NCBI RefSeq assembly: GCF_002726155.1
Contig: NZ_PBSH01000010.1
Location: forward strand, 23,990-87,989
Direction: 5' to 3'
DNA: 64,000 nt
Source of the DNA: Alcanivorax sp.
GTDB taxonomy: Bacteria > Pseudomonadota > Gammaproteobacteria > Pseudomonadales > Alcanivoracaceae
Numbering within the stretch: position 1 is the first letter of the stretch; each line of letters begins with the position of its first letter. Below are positions 43,129 through 52,785 of this stretch, one piece after another. A program made the position numbers and the translations under genes. The notes beneath the pieces are model-generated. The model made no database searches and was not told the DNA's origin. It saw nothing but the letters and a program-made list of their open reading frames with translations.

Positions 43129-44382
43129 GTGAACCACGCTGATATTCTCGGCCAGAGCCTGGCACTGCCCTGCGGAGTCACCCTGCCCAACCGTTTCGGC
43201 AAATCGGCCATGAGCGAAGCACTCGGCACCATCGATAACCATGTAACCCCGAAACTGGAGCGCCTGTACGGTCGCTGGGCCCAGGGCGGCACCGGCCTGG
43301 TGATTACCGGGAATATCATGATCGACCGACGCCACACCGGCGAGCCGAACAACGTGGTAGTGGACGATGAGCGAGACATGCCATTGCTGAAACGCTGGGC
43401 AGAGGCGGGCAAGTCCCGGGGCGGGGCGATCTGGGTACAGCTCAATCATCCCGGCAAACAGATTCCCCGCATGCTGGCCAGCGGCGACACGCTTGCCCCT
43501 TCAGCCGTGCCCTTTGGCAAGGAACTGAAGAGCGCGTTCAAGACACCCCGAGCGCTGAGCGAAGAGGAAATTCAGGAGATCATCCAGCGGTTCGCCACCA
43601 GCGCCCACATCTGTCAAAAAGCCGGTTTCAGCGGTGTGCAAATTCATGGTGCCCACGGCTATCTGGTCAGCCAGTTTCTCTCCGGACATCACAACCGCCG
43701 CACCGATCAATGGGGGGGCTCACTGGCAAACCGCATGCGTTTCCCGCTAGAAATTTACCGGGCTATTCGTCAGGCCGTCGGCGATGATTACCCTGTCAGC
43801 ATCAAACTCAATTCCGCCGATTTCCAACGGGGCGGTTTTAGCGAAGAAGAATCCATGACCGTGGCCGAAACACTGGCCAACGAAGGGCTCGATCTGCTGG
43901 AAATTTCCGGTGGTAACTACGAGAACCCGGCCATGGCCGGCGCCAAGGGCGTGCGGGAAAGTACCGCCAACCGGGAAGCCTACTTCCTGGATTACGCCAA
44001 CGAAATCCGCAAGCGGGTATCCATTCCGCTGATGGTTACCGGCGGCTTCCGCTCGGCCAAAGCCATGGCGCAAGCCGTGGACAGCGGTGCCACCGACATT
44101 ATCGGCATCGCCCGGCCCCTGGCTGTTGAGCCGGATCTTCCCAACGCTATCCTGGCGGGTCAGAGTGGCGTTGTCAGCCGTGTTACCCCACGCAAAACCG
44201 GTATCAAGACCATCGATAACATGGCCATGATGGAAGTATCCTGGTTCTCCCGCCAGCTGCATCGTATGGGCACAGGCAAAGACCCAAAGCCGGACGAAAG
44301 CGTACTGCTCGCCCTGTTCAAGGTTATCGCAACCATGGGCGTCGGCAGCTTCAAGACCCGTCGTCTGCGGGCGAATAACTGA
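43129..44382 (+). CDS. NADH:flavin oxidoreductase, Old Yellow Enzyme family
   Basis: 417-aa FMN TIM-barrel oxidoreductase, starting at GTG after GGAGGAGACACT. Motifs: IWVQLNHPGKQ (FMN side), FSGVQIHGAHGYLVSQFLS (about 167-185) with the substrate-binding HGAH, and the phosphate-binding TGGFRSAKAMAQAV and DIIGIARPLAVEP. No C-terminal Fe-S/FAD domain, unlike FadH. It would reduce activated double bonds in alpha,beta-unsaturated carbonyls. Its divergent ArsR neighbour and shared operator suggest induction by a reactive organic compound. Confidence 0.92.
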   Translation: MNHADILGQSLALPCGVTLPNRFGKSAMSEALGTIDNHVTPKLERLYGRWAQGGTGLVITGNIMIDRRHTGEPNNVVVDDERDMPLLKRWAEAGKSRGGAIWVQLNHPGKQIPRMLASGDTLAPSAVPFGKELKSAFKTPRALSEEEIQEIIQRFATSAHICQKAGFSGVQIHGAHGYLVSQFLSGHHNRRTDQWGGSLANRMRFPLEIYRAIRQAVGDDYPVSIKLNSADFQRGGFSEEESMTVAETLANEGLDLLEISGGNYENPAMAGAKGVRESTANREAYFLDYANEIRKRVSIPLMVTGGFRSAKAMAQAVDSGATDIIGIARPLAVEPDLPNAILAGQSGVVSRVTPRKTGIKTIDNMAMMEVSWFSRQLHRMGTGKDPKPDESVLLALFKVIATMGVGSFKTRRLRANN

Positions 44383-44390
44383 CAGACAAC

Positions 44391-44449
44391 AGTTTCGAGT
44401 TTCGAGTTTCGAGTTTCGAGTTTCGAGTTTCGAGTTTCGAGTTTCGAGT
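44391..44449 (+). repeat. Tandem heptamer repeat (AGTTTCG), eight copies
   Basis: Eight perfect AGTTTCG units plus a partial ninth, beginning 8 bp after the stop of the flavin oxidoreductase gene. No spacers, so it is not CRISPR. A likely site of length variation. Confidence 0.95.
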
Positions 44450-44482
44450 AAATGGTGACGACCTCTGACGATCACCGATACA

Positions 44483-44514
44483 AAAATAGCCCCGAAATAA
44501 TTCGGGGCTATTTT
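44483..44514. terminator. Bidirectional terminator between the OYE gene and fadH
   Basis: Perfect 14-bp stem AAAATAGCCCCGAA / TTCGGGGCTATTTT with ATAA loop. Confidence 0.92.
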
Positions 44515-44527
44515 GGTTTCTCTCGTT

Positions 44528-44547
44528 GCTAGCAGCTAGAAGCTAGC
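44528..44547. repeat. CTAG-rich palindromic sequence downstream of fadH
   Basis: GCTAGCAGCTAGAAGCTAGC: GCTAG units in both orientations, seven bases from the fadH stop. A similar CTTCTAGCTTCTAGCG stretch lies near 32362. Confidence 0.55.
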
Positions 44548-44554
44548 ACCTGCT

Positions 44555-46573
44555 TTACAACTTCGCCGCCACTTCCGCGCCCTGCTTGATCGCGCGTTTG
44601 GCATCCAGCTCAGCCGCCAGATCGGCGCCACCAATCAGGTGGAAGTTCTTGCCGTCTTCCTTGTACAGCTCACGCAGGGATTCCTGCCCGGCACAAAGAA
44701 TCACGTTATCCACGTCAAGCACCCGGCTTTCTTCACCAATCTTGATATGCAGGCCCGCATCATCAATTTTTTCGTAGCTGCAGTTTTTCAGCATTTCCAC
44801 GTTGCGGGACTTGAGCGTGGCACGGTGTACCCAGCCGGAGGTTTTGCCCAGGTCCTTACCCAGCGGCGTCGGCTTGCGCTGCAGCAAGGTGATCTGGCGG
44901 GCCGGTTTTTCCGGTGCCGCTTTCACCAGGCCACCGGGGGTGTCACCCGCCATATCCACGCCCCATTCTTTCATCCACTCCGGCAATGGCTGCTCGCCTT
45001 CGCGGGGATGTTCGGCCAGAAACTCGGACACATCGAAGCCAATACCACCGGCACCAATGACCGCCACTTTCTCGCCCACCTGGGCGTTACCACGCAGCAC
45101 GTCCACGTAAGACAACACCTTGGGATGGTCCACACCCGGGATGCCGGGGGTACGCGGAACCACGCCGGTGGCAATAACAATTTCATCGAAGCCGGCGGCT
45201 TCCAGATCAGCAATTTCCACCCGGGTATTCAGCTTCATGGTGACCCCAGTGCTTTCCAGTTTTTTGCTGAAATAACGGATGGTGTTATGAAATTCTTCTT
45301 TACCCGGCACCACTTTGGCCATGTTGAACTGGCCGCCAATTTCCCCCGCCTGATCAAACAGGGTCACCGCATGGCCTCGCTCTGCCGCCACTGTGGCACA
45401 GGACAGGCCGGCCGGGCCTGCGCCCACCACGGCCACTTTCTTAGGCTTGGCGGTCTTCAGGTACAACAGTTCGGTTTCGTGGCAGGCACGGGGATTGACC
45501 AGACAGGACGCCCGCTTGAGCTGGAAGGTATGATCCAGACAGGCCTGGTTACAAGCGATACAGGTGTTGATCTCATCCGCCTTGCCCTGCTCGGTTTTCT
45601 TGACGAAATCCGGGTCCGCCAGCAACGGGCGCGCCATGGAGACCGCGTCCGCCTGGCCAGCGACCAGAATGGCTTCTGCCACGTCCGGGTCGTTAATACG
45701 GTTGGAGGCCACCACCGGGATGGAAACCACGTCTTTTACCTGGCGGGGGGCTTCCACGAAGGCCGCTCGGGGCACAGAGGTAACGATGGTGGGCACGCGT
45801 GCTTCGTGCCAGCCAATACCGGAATTAAGCAGGCTCGCGCCAGCGGCTTCCAACTCTTTGGCCAGCGCCAGGACTTCTTCACGGGTCGCGCCATCGGGTA
45901 CCAGATCCACCACGGAAATACGGAACATGACGATAAAATCGTCGCCGCAGCGCTTGCGCACTTCGCGGACAATTTCCACCGGGAAACGGCGGCGGTTTTC
46001 CGCACTGCCACCGTACTTGTCTTTGCGCTTGTTGGTACACGACGCGGTAAACTGGTTAATCAGGTAGCCTTCGGACCCCATGATCTCCACACCATCGTAA
46101 CCGGCCTTCTTGGCCAGCCATGCGGTATGGGCAAAATCCTTGACCGTCTGCTCCACTTCCTTGGTGGACATGGCCTTGGGCTTGAAGGGGTTGATCGGGC
46201 TTTTAATGGCAGACGCCGAACGGGAAAACGGGTGATAACTGTAACGACCGGCGTGGAGAATCTGCAGAGCGATCTTGCCTCCTTCCTGGTGCACGGCATC
46301 TGTCACCTTGCGGTGGTTACGCACATCCAAACGGCTGTTGAACAACCCGGCAAAGGGGTAAAACCAAGCTTTCTTGTTGGGGTTGAACCCCCCGGTCACG
46401 ATCAAGCCAACGCCACCACGGGCCCGCTCGGCAAAGTAGGCCGCCAACTTGGGGAACTGCCAGAAACGGTCTTCAAGACCGGTATGCATGGACCCCATAA
46501 TCACCCGGTTCTTGATCTGGGTATGCCCCAGATCCAGCGGGGAAAGCAGGTTGGAATAGCGGTTGGCTGTCAT
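44555..46573 (-). CDS. fadH: 2,4-dienoyl-CoA reductase FadH
   Basis: 672-aa NADPH-dependent enzyme needed to degrade polyunsaturated fatty acids. An OYE-like FMN barrel covers residues 1 to about 350 (LILHAGRYSYHPF-type region, GSEGYLINQF). Next come the 4Fe-4S cysteines CIACNQACL and ASCLVNPRAC, then the FAD dinucleotide fold VAVVGAGPAGLSCAT and the NADPH fold VAVIGAGGIGFDVSE. Length matches E. coli FadH. Two TetR-type half-palindromes lie upstream and a TetR gene is divergent, so regulation by that protein is likely. Confidence 0.94.
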   Translation of the reverse strand: MTANRYSNLLSPLDLGHTQIKNRVIMGSMHTGLEDRFWQFPKLAAYFAERARGGVGLIVTGGFNPNKKAWFYPFAGLFNSRLDVRNHRKVTDAVHQEGGKIALQILHAGRYSYHPFSRSASAIKSPINPFKPKAMSTKEVEQTVKDFAHTAWLAKKAGYDGVEIMGSEGYLINQFTASCTNKRKDKYGGSAENRRRFPVEIVREVRKRCGDDFIVMFRISVVDLVPDGATREEVLALAKELEAAGASLLNSGIGWHEARVPTIVTSVPRAAFVEAPRQVKDVVSIPVVASNRINDPDVAEAILVAGQADAVSMARPLLADPDFVKKTEQGKADEINTCIACNQACLDHTFQLKRASCLVNPRACHETELLYLKTAKPKKVAVVGAGPAGLSCATVAAERGHAVTLFDQAGEIGGQFNMAKVVPGKEEFHNTIRYFSKKLESTGVTMKLNTRVEIADLEAAGFDEIVIATGVVPRTPGIPGVDHPKVLSYVDVLRGNAQVGEKVAVIGAGGIGFDVSEFLAEHPREGEQPLPEWMKEWGVDMAGDTPGGLVKAAPEKPARQITLLQRKPTPLGKDLGKTSGWVHRATLKSRNVEMLKNCSYEKIDDAGLHIKIGEESRVLDVDNVILCAGQESLRELYKEDGKNFHLIGGADLAAELDAKRAIKQGAEVAAKL

Positions 46574-46625
46574 GGTGTTGTCTCCAAAGGCATCTGCACC
46601 ACAGATGGCTACGCGTTGATTAATC

Positions 46626-46665
46626 TGGACAGCGTCAAGTTAAGCGGTTATTTTGACAGTGTCAA
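46626..46665. promoter_or_regulatory. Paired TetR-type operators between fadH and the TetR gene
   Basis: Two copies of the same motif: TGGACAGCGTCAA (46626-46638) and TTGACAGTGTCAA (46653-46665, perfect 6-bp arms around G). They lie 27 bp apart in the 152-bp divergent gap. Confidence 0.7.
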
Positions 46666-46725
46666 GATTGAAATAGATGCAACAGGCTTCACGCGACACG
46701 CCACCACGCAAAAGGCAAGACACTC

Positions 46726-47331
46726 ATGACACAGACCGGCCGCTATCATCACGGCGACCTGCACGATACCTTGCTGCAGGAAGCCAATACGCTGCTCAGT
46801 GAGCAAGGCGTTGAGGGTTTATCCTTGCGCAAGCTGGCCGAGCGGGCTGGCGTCTCCCGAACCGCCCCCTATCACCACTTCCGTGACAAGAACGCCCTGC
46901 TCTGCGCTTTGGCCACCCAGGCTTTCCAGCAACTGGACGAAATGATCAATCGCCAGCTGCACCAGGCCGGCTCCCAGGAAGGCATTCAGGATTTTGTCCG
47001 CGAATACCTGCGCTTTGCCACCGAAAACCCGGAACAATATGAACTGATGTTCGGGCGCACCATCTGGAAAAGCGGCGAGCCCACCGATGAACTGAAAACC
47101 ATCGCCTACCGTAGCTTCCGACACTACGCCGAGCGGCTGGCGACACTGCTGGCCGGTCGCCTGCCCGCCAGAACGGATTCGCTGCGCGTGGCTCAGGCCA
47201 GCTGGGCCACGGTCCACGGCCTGTGTCGCCTGCTGATTGATGGTATCTACGTGAACCGGGAAGATATCGAAACAGTGAGTGAGCAGTCCATTGCCCTGAT
47301 CATGGCCGCCCTGTCACAGCCTTCTGCCTGA
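46726..47331 (+). CDS. TetR-family regulator, probable fadH regulator
   Basis: 201-aa protein. The HTH is LAERAGVSRTAPYHHFRDK at about 37-55 of a standard TetR_N domain, and the C-terminal part (TDELKTIAYRSFRHYAERL; SWATVHGLCRLLIDG) resembles the TetR_C WHG type. It is divergent from fadH across a 152-bp gap with two matching palindromes, so it probably represses fadH and itself in response to an acyl-CoA (inference). Confidence 0.9.
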   Translation: MTQTGRYHHGDLHDTLLQEANTLLSEQGVEGLSLRKLAERAGVSRTAPYHHFRDKNALLCALATQAFQQLDEMINRQLHQAGSQEGIQDFVREYLRFATENPEQYELMFGRTIWKSGEPTDELKTIAYRSFRHYAERLATLLAGRLPARTDSLRVAQASWATVHGLCRLLIDGIYVNREDIETVSEQSIALIMAALSQPSA

Positions 47332-47408
47332 CCCTGTGCGCTCATCCCGTGACCGCGACGCTACAAATGAGTGGAACGGTCATGTCCTGCCCGGGCGCGA
47401 TTGGCTAG

Positions 47409-47430
47409 CCTGACTGAATCGTCAGGGAGG
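47409..47430 (+). promoter_or_regulatory. Hairpin next to the ribosome binding site of the molybdoenzyme gene
   Basis: CCTGAC and GTCAGG (6-bp arms, TGAATC loop) immediately precede and share bases with the Shine-Dalgarno AGGGAGG. It might lower translation; short stem, so uncertain. Confidence 0.35.
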
Positions 47431-47435
47431 CTGCC

Positions 47436-49592
47436 ATGAAATCCATTCCAACATTTTGCCGGGTTTGCGAACCCTCCTGTGCACTGATCGCCCAGGTTAC
47501 CGACGGAACCGTTACCCGCCTGCAACCGGACAAGGCGCACCCGGTCAGCCAAGGGTTTGCCTGCCACAAGGGCCTCAACTACCTGGCCATCCATCAGGAT
47601 CCGGATCGCCTTGATCAGCCCCTGGCACGGCAAGGCAGCCGCCGGCCCGGTGAGGGCCAATGGCAACCCCGGGACTGGGACAGCGTTGTCACGGACATCG
47701 GCGCCACCCTGTCACAGATACACGAACAGTATGGCCCCGACGCCATCGGCGGCTATATTGGCAACCCCTCGGCCTTCAATGCGCTGGGCAGCCAGGCCAT
47801 TGGCGATTTCTTCATGGCCATGGGCAGCCGGCGTATTTTCAATTCCGGCACCCAGGACTGCGCCAACAAATTCGCCGCCGGCGAGGCGGTGTTCGGCACC
47901 AGCACCCTGCACCCGCTACCGGATATTGAACGCACTGACTGCCTGCTGATTTTCGGCGAGAACCCCAAAATTTCTCACATGAGTTTCATCTCCATCGCCG
48001 ACCCCATGGCCAAAATCCGCAGCGCCTGCCAGCGCGGAGCCAAGGTGTTCTACATCAACCCCCGTCAGATCGAATCCGCCAGCCCCAAAACCGGGGACGT
48101 GGTGCAGATTCTGCCGGACACCGACCTCTACCTGATGGCCGCACTGATCCACGAAATCGATGCACTGGGCCGTTTTGATGAACGCGTGATCCGTGACCAT
48201 GGTTCCCGCATTGAAGACTTGCGCAGTTTTATTGCTCCCTACTCCGCAGACGCCGTGGCCAGCGTGGTGGGACTGGGCGCCGACGCTATCCGCAGCCTGG
48301 CGGATACCTTCAGCGGCGCCAACCGGGCCTCCGTGCACATGTCCACCGGCGTCAACATGGGCCAGCACGGCACGCTTTGCTACTGGCTGCTCCAGATGCT
48401 GAGCTTTGTGACGGGCAACCTGGACCGTCCCGGTGGCAATTTCTACAGCGAAGGATTTTACCCGGCGGCGAAGGCCGGCCGCGCCCGGCTCGATAACGTA
48501 TTCTTCCCCTCCCAACACGGCGAAATGCGCCATATCCGCGGCGCCCTGGCTGGCAACCTGTTGCCGGACATGATCCTCGATGATGACAATCCCATCCGCG
48601 CCCTGGTGGTCATCGCCGGCAATCCCTTACTCAGCGTGGGTGGCGAAGCCCGCTGGCGCCAGGCGCTGGAAAAACTGGACCTGCTGATCGTCATTGACCT
48701 GTTTCGCAATGCCACCGGCGAATACGCCCATTATTTGCTGCCGTCTGCGGATATGCTGGAGCGACCGGACCTGAATATCTGCGGGCTGGGCATGCAATAT
48801 CAGCCCTACGTGCAATACACCGATGCGGTGGTTACCCCGGCCGGCCAGCGCCGCGAGGAATGGTGGATCCTGTCTCGTCTGTTGCAGGCGATGGCCCTGC
48901 ACGCCCCCATGCTGGAACAGGACCCGCCCCAGCCGTTTGCCCGGCTCGATCATATGCTGTCACGCTCCGGGCTGTGCGTGGACGCGCTGGCGCAACAGCC
49001 GTCCGGCACCGCTGTGCTAGACACCCAATCCATTGGCCGGTTTTATACCGACTTCATTCAAACAGACGACAAACGAGTGGATTGCTGTCCGCCGCTGTTT
49101 GCCGATGCCCTGACACTGGCCGACCAGCAATTTCAGGCGCTGAAACAAGCCGCCCCGGCGTTCCGCCTGATCAACCTGCGCACCAACTACATGCATAACA
49201 GCTGGTATCAGAACGTGCCAACGCTAAAACGCGGCGCCAACGCCAGTAACTCACTGCACATGCACCCGGCAGATATCGAATCCATGGGAATCCAGGACGG
49301 TGACGCCGTCGAAGCCAGCAACGAATACGGGCGAGTGCAGGTTGGCGTGCGCAGCGATAGCAGCTTGCGGCCCGGCGTGGTCGCCATGACCCACGGTTGG
49401 GGGAACCGGCAAACGCCGGGTATGCGTGTGGCGCAGCAGCACCCCGGGGTCAACATCAATGCCTTGCTTCCCAATGGCCCCGGCAGTTATGAAAAACTCA
49501 GTAATCAGGCTTTTATGAGCGGCGTCCCGGTGTCCATTCAGCCGGTGACGTCCGTGGCCGATCGCGATGCAAGCACTAAGCCGGAGCTCTAA
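47436..49592 (+). CDS. Molybdopterin-dependent oxidoreductase, formate dehydrogenase/DMSO reductase type
   Basis: 718-aa single-subunit enzyme binding bis-MGD. The N-terminal 4Fe-4S motif is C8-x-x-C11-x-x-x-C15 (FCRVCEPSC) with C43 (FACHKG). The MGD domains include NSGTQDCANKFAAGEAVFG, LIFGENPKISHMS, NPRQIESASPKTGD and the C-terminal molydopterin dinucleotide domain (NLRTNYMHNSWYQN, HPADIESMGIQDGDAVE). C145 of TQDCANKF sits near where metal-ligating residues occur, but the true ligand is not certain. No signal peptide and no accessory subunits nearby, so it is cytoplasmic with an unknown electron partner. Substrate unknown. Confidence 0.9.
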   Translation: MKSIPTFCRVCEPSCALIAQVTDGTVTRLQPDKAHPVSQGFACHKGLNYLAIHQDPDRLDQPLARQGSRRPGEGQWQPRDWDSVVTDIGATLSQIHEQYGPDAIGGYIGNPSAFNALGSQAIGDFFMAMGSRRIFNSGTQDCANKFAAGEAVFGTSTLHPLPDIERTDCLLIFGENPKISHMSFISIADPMAKIRSACQRGAKVFYINPRQIESASPKTGDVVQILPDTDLYLMAALIHEIDALGRFDERVIRDHGSRIEDLRSFIAPYSADAVASVVGLGADAIRSLADTFSGANRASVHMSTGVNMGQHGTLCYWLLQMLSFVTGNLDRPGGNFYSEGFYPAAKAGRARLDNVFFPSQHGEMRHIRGALAGNLLPDMILDDDNPIRALVVIAGNPLLSVGGEARWRQALEKLDLLIVIDLFRNATGEYAHYLLPSADMLERPDLNICGLGMQYQPYVQYTDAVVTPAGQRREEWWILSRLLQAMALHAPMLEQDPPQPFARLDHMLSRSGLCVDALAQQPSGTAVLDTQSIGRFYTDFIQTDDKRVDCCPPLFADALTLADQQFQALKQAAPAFRLINLRTNYMHNSWYQNVPTLKRGANASNSLHMHPADIESMGIQDGDAVEASNEYGRVQVGVRSDSSLRPGVVAMTHGWGNRQTPGMRVAQQHPGVNINALLPNGPGSYEKLSNQAFMSGVPVSIQPVTSVADRDASTKPEL

Positions 49593-49666
49593 CAGCGCAA
49601 CCCCGGGCAGCAAAAGCATGCTGATACTGCGCTCCCCGGGAATACCTCAGACAATCATTGCCTCAA

Positions 49667-50704
49667 TCAGCTCTGGTGCTCCTTCAGAAAACCCAGCAAT
49701 GCCTCGCGGTAGTCATCAAACGCTTCGTACTGAGGCACATGACCGATACCCTCCAGCTCCACCAGGGTGGCATCGGGAATACGTTCTGCCGCTTTCTTGC
49801 CAAGTTGATCATAGCGACCCAGCTTGGCACGCTCCGCTTCCGGCGCACGATTGCGGCCCAACGCAGTGCGGTCACGGGTACCGATAATCAGCAAGGAAGG
49901 CACCGTCAGGCGCGGAAAATCCTGCACGACCGGCTGGCTGTAAATCATGTCGTAGGCCAGTGCCGAATTCCATGCAATGCGCTTATAGTCAGGCCCGCGA
50001 ATCCAGCCCTGTTGCAAGGTCAGCAGCGGCGCGTAATCCTCTTTCCACTGCCCATCGAAATAACTGGCGGTCATGTAGGCTTTGACCTTTTCCGGTGTTT
50101 TCTTCAGCTCACCCTGATACCAGGCATCCACCGATTGCCAGGGCACCACCGGGCGCCAGTCTTCCAGACCGATGGGATTCACTAACACCAATGCGTCGCT
50201 GCGTTGCGGAAACATCAACGCAAACCGGGTGGCCAACATGCCGCCCATGGAATGGCCAACCACCGTGGCGCGCTCCACCTTGAGAGTATCCAGCAAGCGA
50301 CGGGTCTGGTCCGCCAATACCTGGAAACTGTACTGAAAATGAGCAGGTTTGGAGGATTTACCGAAACCGATCTGGTCCGGCACCACCACGCGATAGCCCT
50401 GTTTCAACAGAACATCCATGGTGGTTTTCCAATAGGCCCCGGAAAAATTCTTGCCATGGAGCAACAGCACTGTCTGGCCATTGGCCTGCTCCGGCTTCAC
50501 ATCCATATAGGCCATTTCCAGGCTCTGTTGCTGATCAGCCAGCGTCAGGGTCTTTACCGGGTAGGGATACGCAAAATCCGTGAGTCGAGCATCCAGCACG
50601 GCCGGATCGGCCAGTGCCGTGCGGGCCAGCAACAGGCAGCACAATGCAGTAAGCCAGCGGCCCCATTGCTGAGACTGGGACAACGGCAGGGACTTCCCCC
50701 TCAT
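49667..50704 (-). CDS. Alpha/beta hydrolase, exported
   Basis: 345-aa hydrolase with a signal peptide ([22 protein letters not shown]...ARTALA). The oxyanion motif [10 protein letters not shown], nucleophile Ser in [10 protein letters not shown] and the C-terminal acid/His in [11 protein letters not shown] and [12 protein letters not shown] are present. The start at 50704 follows AAGGAGGTTTT. Broadly like epoxide hydrolase/haloperoxidase-type enzymes; the cap ([17 protein letters not shown]) is helical. Substrate unknown. It lies downstream of the two-component kinase on the same strand, 84 bp away. Confidence 0.9.
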   Translation of the reverse strand: MRGKSLPLSQSQQWGRWLTALCCLLLARTALADPAVLDARLTDFAYPYPVKTLTLADQQQSLEMAYMDVKPEQANGQTVLLLHGKNFSGAYWKTTMDVLLKQGYRVVVPDQIGFGKSSKPAHFQYSFQVLADQTRRLLDTLKVERATVVGHSMGGMLATRFALMFPQRSDALVLVNPIGLEDWRPVVPWQSVDAWYQGELKKTPEKVKAYMTASYFDGQWKEDYAPLLTLQQGWIRGPDYKRIAWNSALAYDMIYSQPVVQDFPRLTVPSLLIIGTRDRTALGRNRAPEAERAKLGRYDQLGKKAAERIPDATLVELEGIGHVPQYEAFDDYREALLGFLKEHQS

Positions 50705-50788
50705 AAAACCTCCTTGCAGATAAACAGTGTCGACAGTGACCTTTGAGCCCTGTTTCACCCAACCGGTTCCCCACGCACGCCCCAGGCG

Positions 50789-52120
50789 CTATGCAGGGAA
50801 AGGAAAAGACAGCAGCACGCGCAGGCCACCCCAAGGGTTCGGCTTCAGCACCAGCGTACCCTCATAGGCGGCAACCGTATCGCTAACAATCGACAATCCC
50901 AGCCCATGGCCAGCTGCGCGTTCATCCAGCCTCTGCCCGCGCTGCAATACCTGCTCGTAGCGGGCCGCCTCAATCCCGGGGCCGTCATCATCAACACACA
51001 CAATGAATTGCCGGTGATCACCGCCCGTCTCCACCTCCACCGTCAGGGCAATACGCGAATCCGCCCATTTGAACGCGTTATCCAGCACATTCCCCAGCAC
51101 TTCCAGCATGTCATCCCGGTCAAACGGTTGCGCTGACAGCTTCGCCATCTTCACCTGAACCAGCAGATCACGTTGATGGGCCTGCTCCAGGGTCTTCAGC
51201 AATAACGGGATATCGGCCGTCGGGCGAAAGGGATTACTGGCCGTGACACCGGCTGCCACCCGGGCTCGCCCCAGCGCACGACGAATGTTGTCTTCCATCT
51301 GTGCGAGCTGCTCGCACAGCATGGCATACAGGGGCGGATCGGAGGCCTGAAGCTCCTCTGTACAACGGTTTTTGAGAATCGCCAGCGGCGTTTTCAGGGC
51401 ATGGCCCAGGTCACCCAAAGCATGGCGTGAACGCTGTAGCTGCTGCTCGGTATGGCGTTGCAGGCGATTGATTTCCACCACCAGTGGATGCAGCTCCTGC
51501 ACCACCGCTTCGTTCAGCTCATGGCGCTTGCCGCCCCGCAATTGTTCAATTTCCTTGCGGGCCAGCCGCAACGGCGCCAAGCCACGGTGTAGCAGCCACT
51601 GCTGCACCCCGGCCAACAACAGCAATACACCGACCCAAACCAGTAACACGACCGTGCGCGTCTGGTTATAGGTGGTCAAAATCGGTGTGTAATCCTGGGC
51701 CACCACCACGGAAACCGGCTGGCCATCTTTCTCGTATTCGCCACGGAAACGTAGCAACTGCTGATCCGATGGCCCGGCTTGCAGTGTCGGCTGCACCCCC
51801 GGCGCAGAGGGAAGCGTCAACTGCTGATCCCACAGGGAACGCGAGCGCCAACGCTGATCGCCCAGTAACACCACAAAATAACGCCCGGACAACGGGCGCC
51901 GATACGCCGGGTGCAAACGAGACGTATCCAGGCTCAAACGTCCTTGCGAGCCGGCCACCAGAGCCGCCAGCACCCCTGCCGCATCATCTCGCAACTGCAG
52001 GCTCAGTGTCTGGCGCTGATCCCGCTCCAGCCACCACAGCGCCCCCTGACTGATCAGCCCGCCGGCCAGCAGCAAGCTGACAAACAGGCTTATTCCCAAC
52101 CGGCGCCCCATGGAATTCAT
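50789..52120 (-). CDS. Sensor histidine kinase, PhoQ-like
   Basis: 443-aa membrane kinase. Helices at about 9-28 and 155-176 enclose a periplasmic domain of about 125 residues. A HAMP-like linker follows, then phospho-His H240 in [18 protein letters not shown]-box [14 protein letters not shown] and G-boxes [16 protein letters not shown] and [13 protein letters not shown]. The H-box variant HALKTP is that of PhoQ-type kinases. Start overlaps the regulator stop. With two periplasmic PepSY proteins upstream, the signal is likely envelope stress or a cation/peptide (inference). Confidence 0.92.
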   Translation of the reverse strand: MNSMGRRLGISLFVSLLLAGGLISQGALWWLERDQRQTLSLQLRDDAAGVLAALVAGSQGRLSLDTSRLHPAYRRPLSGRYFVVLLGDQRWRSRSLWDQQLTLPSAPGVQPTLQAGPSDQQLLRFRGEYEKDGQPVSVVVAQDYTPILTTYNQTRTVVLLVWVGVLLLLAGVQQWLLHRGLAPLRLARKEIEQLRGGKRHELNEAVVQELHPLVVEINRLQRHTEQQLQRSRHALGDLGHALKTPLAILKNRCTEELQASDPPLYAMLCEQLAQMEDNIRRALGRARVAAGVTASNPFRPTADIPLLLKTLEQAHQRDLLVQVKMAKLSAQPFDRDDMLEVLGNVLDNAFKWADSRIALTVEVETGGDHRQFIVCVDDDGPGIEAARYEQVLQRGQRLDERAAGHGLGLSIVSDTVAAYEGTLVLKPNPWGGLRVLLSFPFPA

Positions 52121-52785
52121 GGTGCTTTCCCGGAAAAGACATAGCCTTGGCCACGGCGTGTTTTAATCACGGTTTTGCCTAATTTACGGCGCAGACGGTT
52201 CACGTGGACTTCCAGCACGTTGGAATCACGGTCGCTTTCATTATCGTAAAGATGGGAGGCCAATTGCCCTTTGGAGAGCAACCGGTCAGGGTTGTGCATG
52301 AAGTAGCGAAGCATGCGGAATTCCGCACCGGTAAGGGTAATCTCTTTCTCCCCCGACCAGACACTTTGGCGATTTTCGTCCAGTTTGAAGGTGCCCGCAG
52401 TCAACTGAGAAGTGTTCGCTCGTCCGTGGGTGCGGCGCAACAAGGCCTGTACCCTTAACAACAATTCGTCAGGGTGAAACGGTTTGGCAAGATAGTCATC
52501 CGCTCCGCTTTGCAGGCCTTCAATGCGTTCGGCCCAACTGTCGCGGGCTGTCAGAACCAGCACAGGCACCTGCTGCCCTTCCGCCCGCCAACGCTGCAAA
52601 ACTTGCAGGCCATCCAGCCCCGGTAACCCCAGGTCCAGCACCACCAGATCAAAAGGATCATCATTCAGTGCGGGCAAGGCATCCCGGCCATCTGCCAGCC
52701 AGTCAACCGCATAGCCATGTTCGCGGAGTAACGGCATTAACTGATCCGCCAGCGGGATACTGTCTTCGACCAACAAGATCCGCAT
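52117..52785 (-). CDS. OmpR-family response regulator, PhoP-like
   Basis: 222-aa regulator. Receiver acidic pair E8-D9 (LLVEDS), phospho-acceptor D51 ([10 protein letters not shown]), and switch Lys in DYLAKPF. The DNA-binding domain has [20 protein letters not shown] and GQGYVFSG. Its ATG overlaps the stop of the upstream PepSY gene (TGATG), so pepSY-pepSY-regulator-kinase is one operon. The 11-bp-phased repeats near 53479-53519 are likely its own binding sites. Confidence 0.93.
   Translation of the reverse strand: MRILLVEDSIPLADQLMPLLREHGYAVDWLADGRDALPALNDDPFDLVVLDLGLPGLDGLQVLQRWRAEGQQVPVLVLTARDSWAERIEGLQSGADDYLAKPFHPDELLLRVQALLRRTHGRANTSQLTAGTFKLDENRQSVWSGEKEITLTGAEFRMLRYFMHNPDRLLSKGQLASHLYDNESDRDSNVLEVHVNRLRRKLGKTVIKTRRGQGYVFSGKAP

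Noticed and set aside
44391..44449. CRISPR array
   Set aside because: Units are 7 bp with no spacers and no cas genes in the window.
43747..44475. Open frame on the minus strand ending in a repeated ETRNSKL peptide
   Set aside because: The repeated peptide is the heptamer DNA array read as protein; the rest is antisense to the flavin oxidoreductase.
44639..46729. A 696-codon open frame on the plus strand opposite fadH
   Set aside because: It is antisense to the full, motif-complete fadH gene; the protein is His/Gly-rich and matches no domain. High-GC codon bias makes such shadows long.
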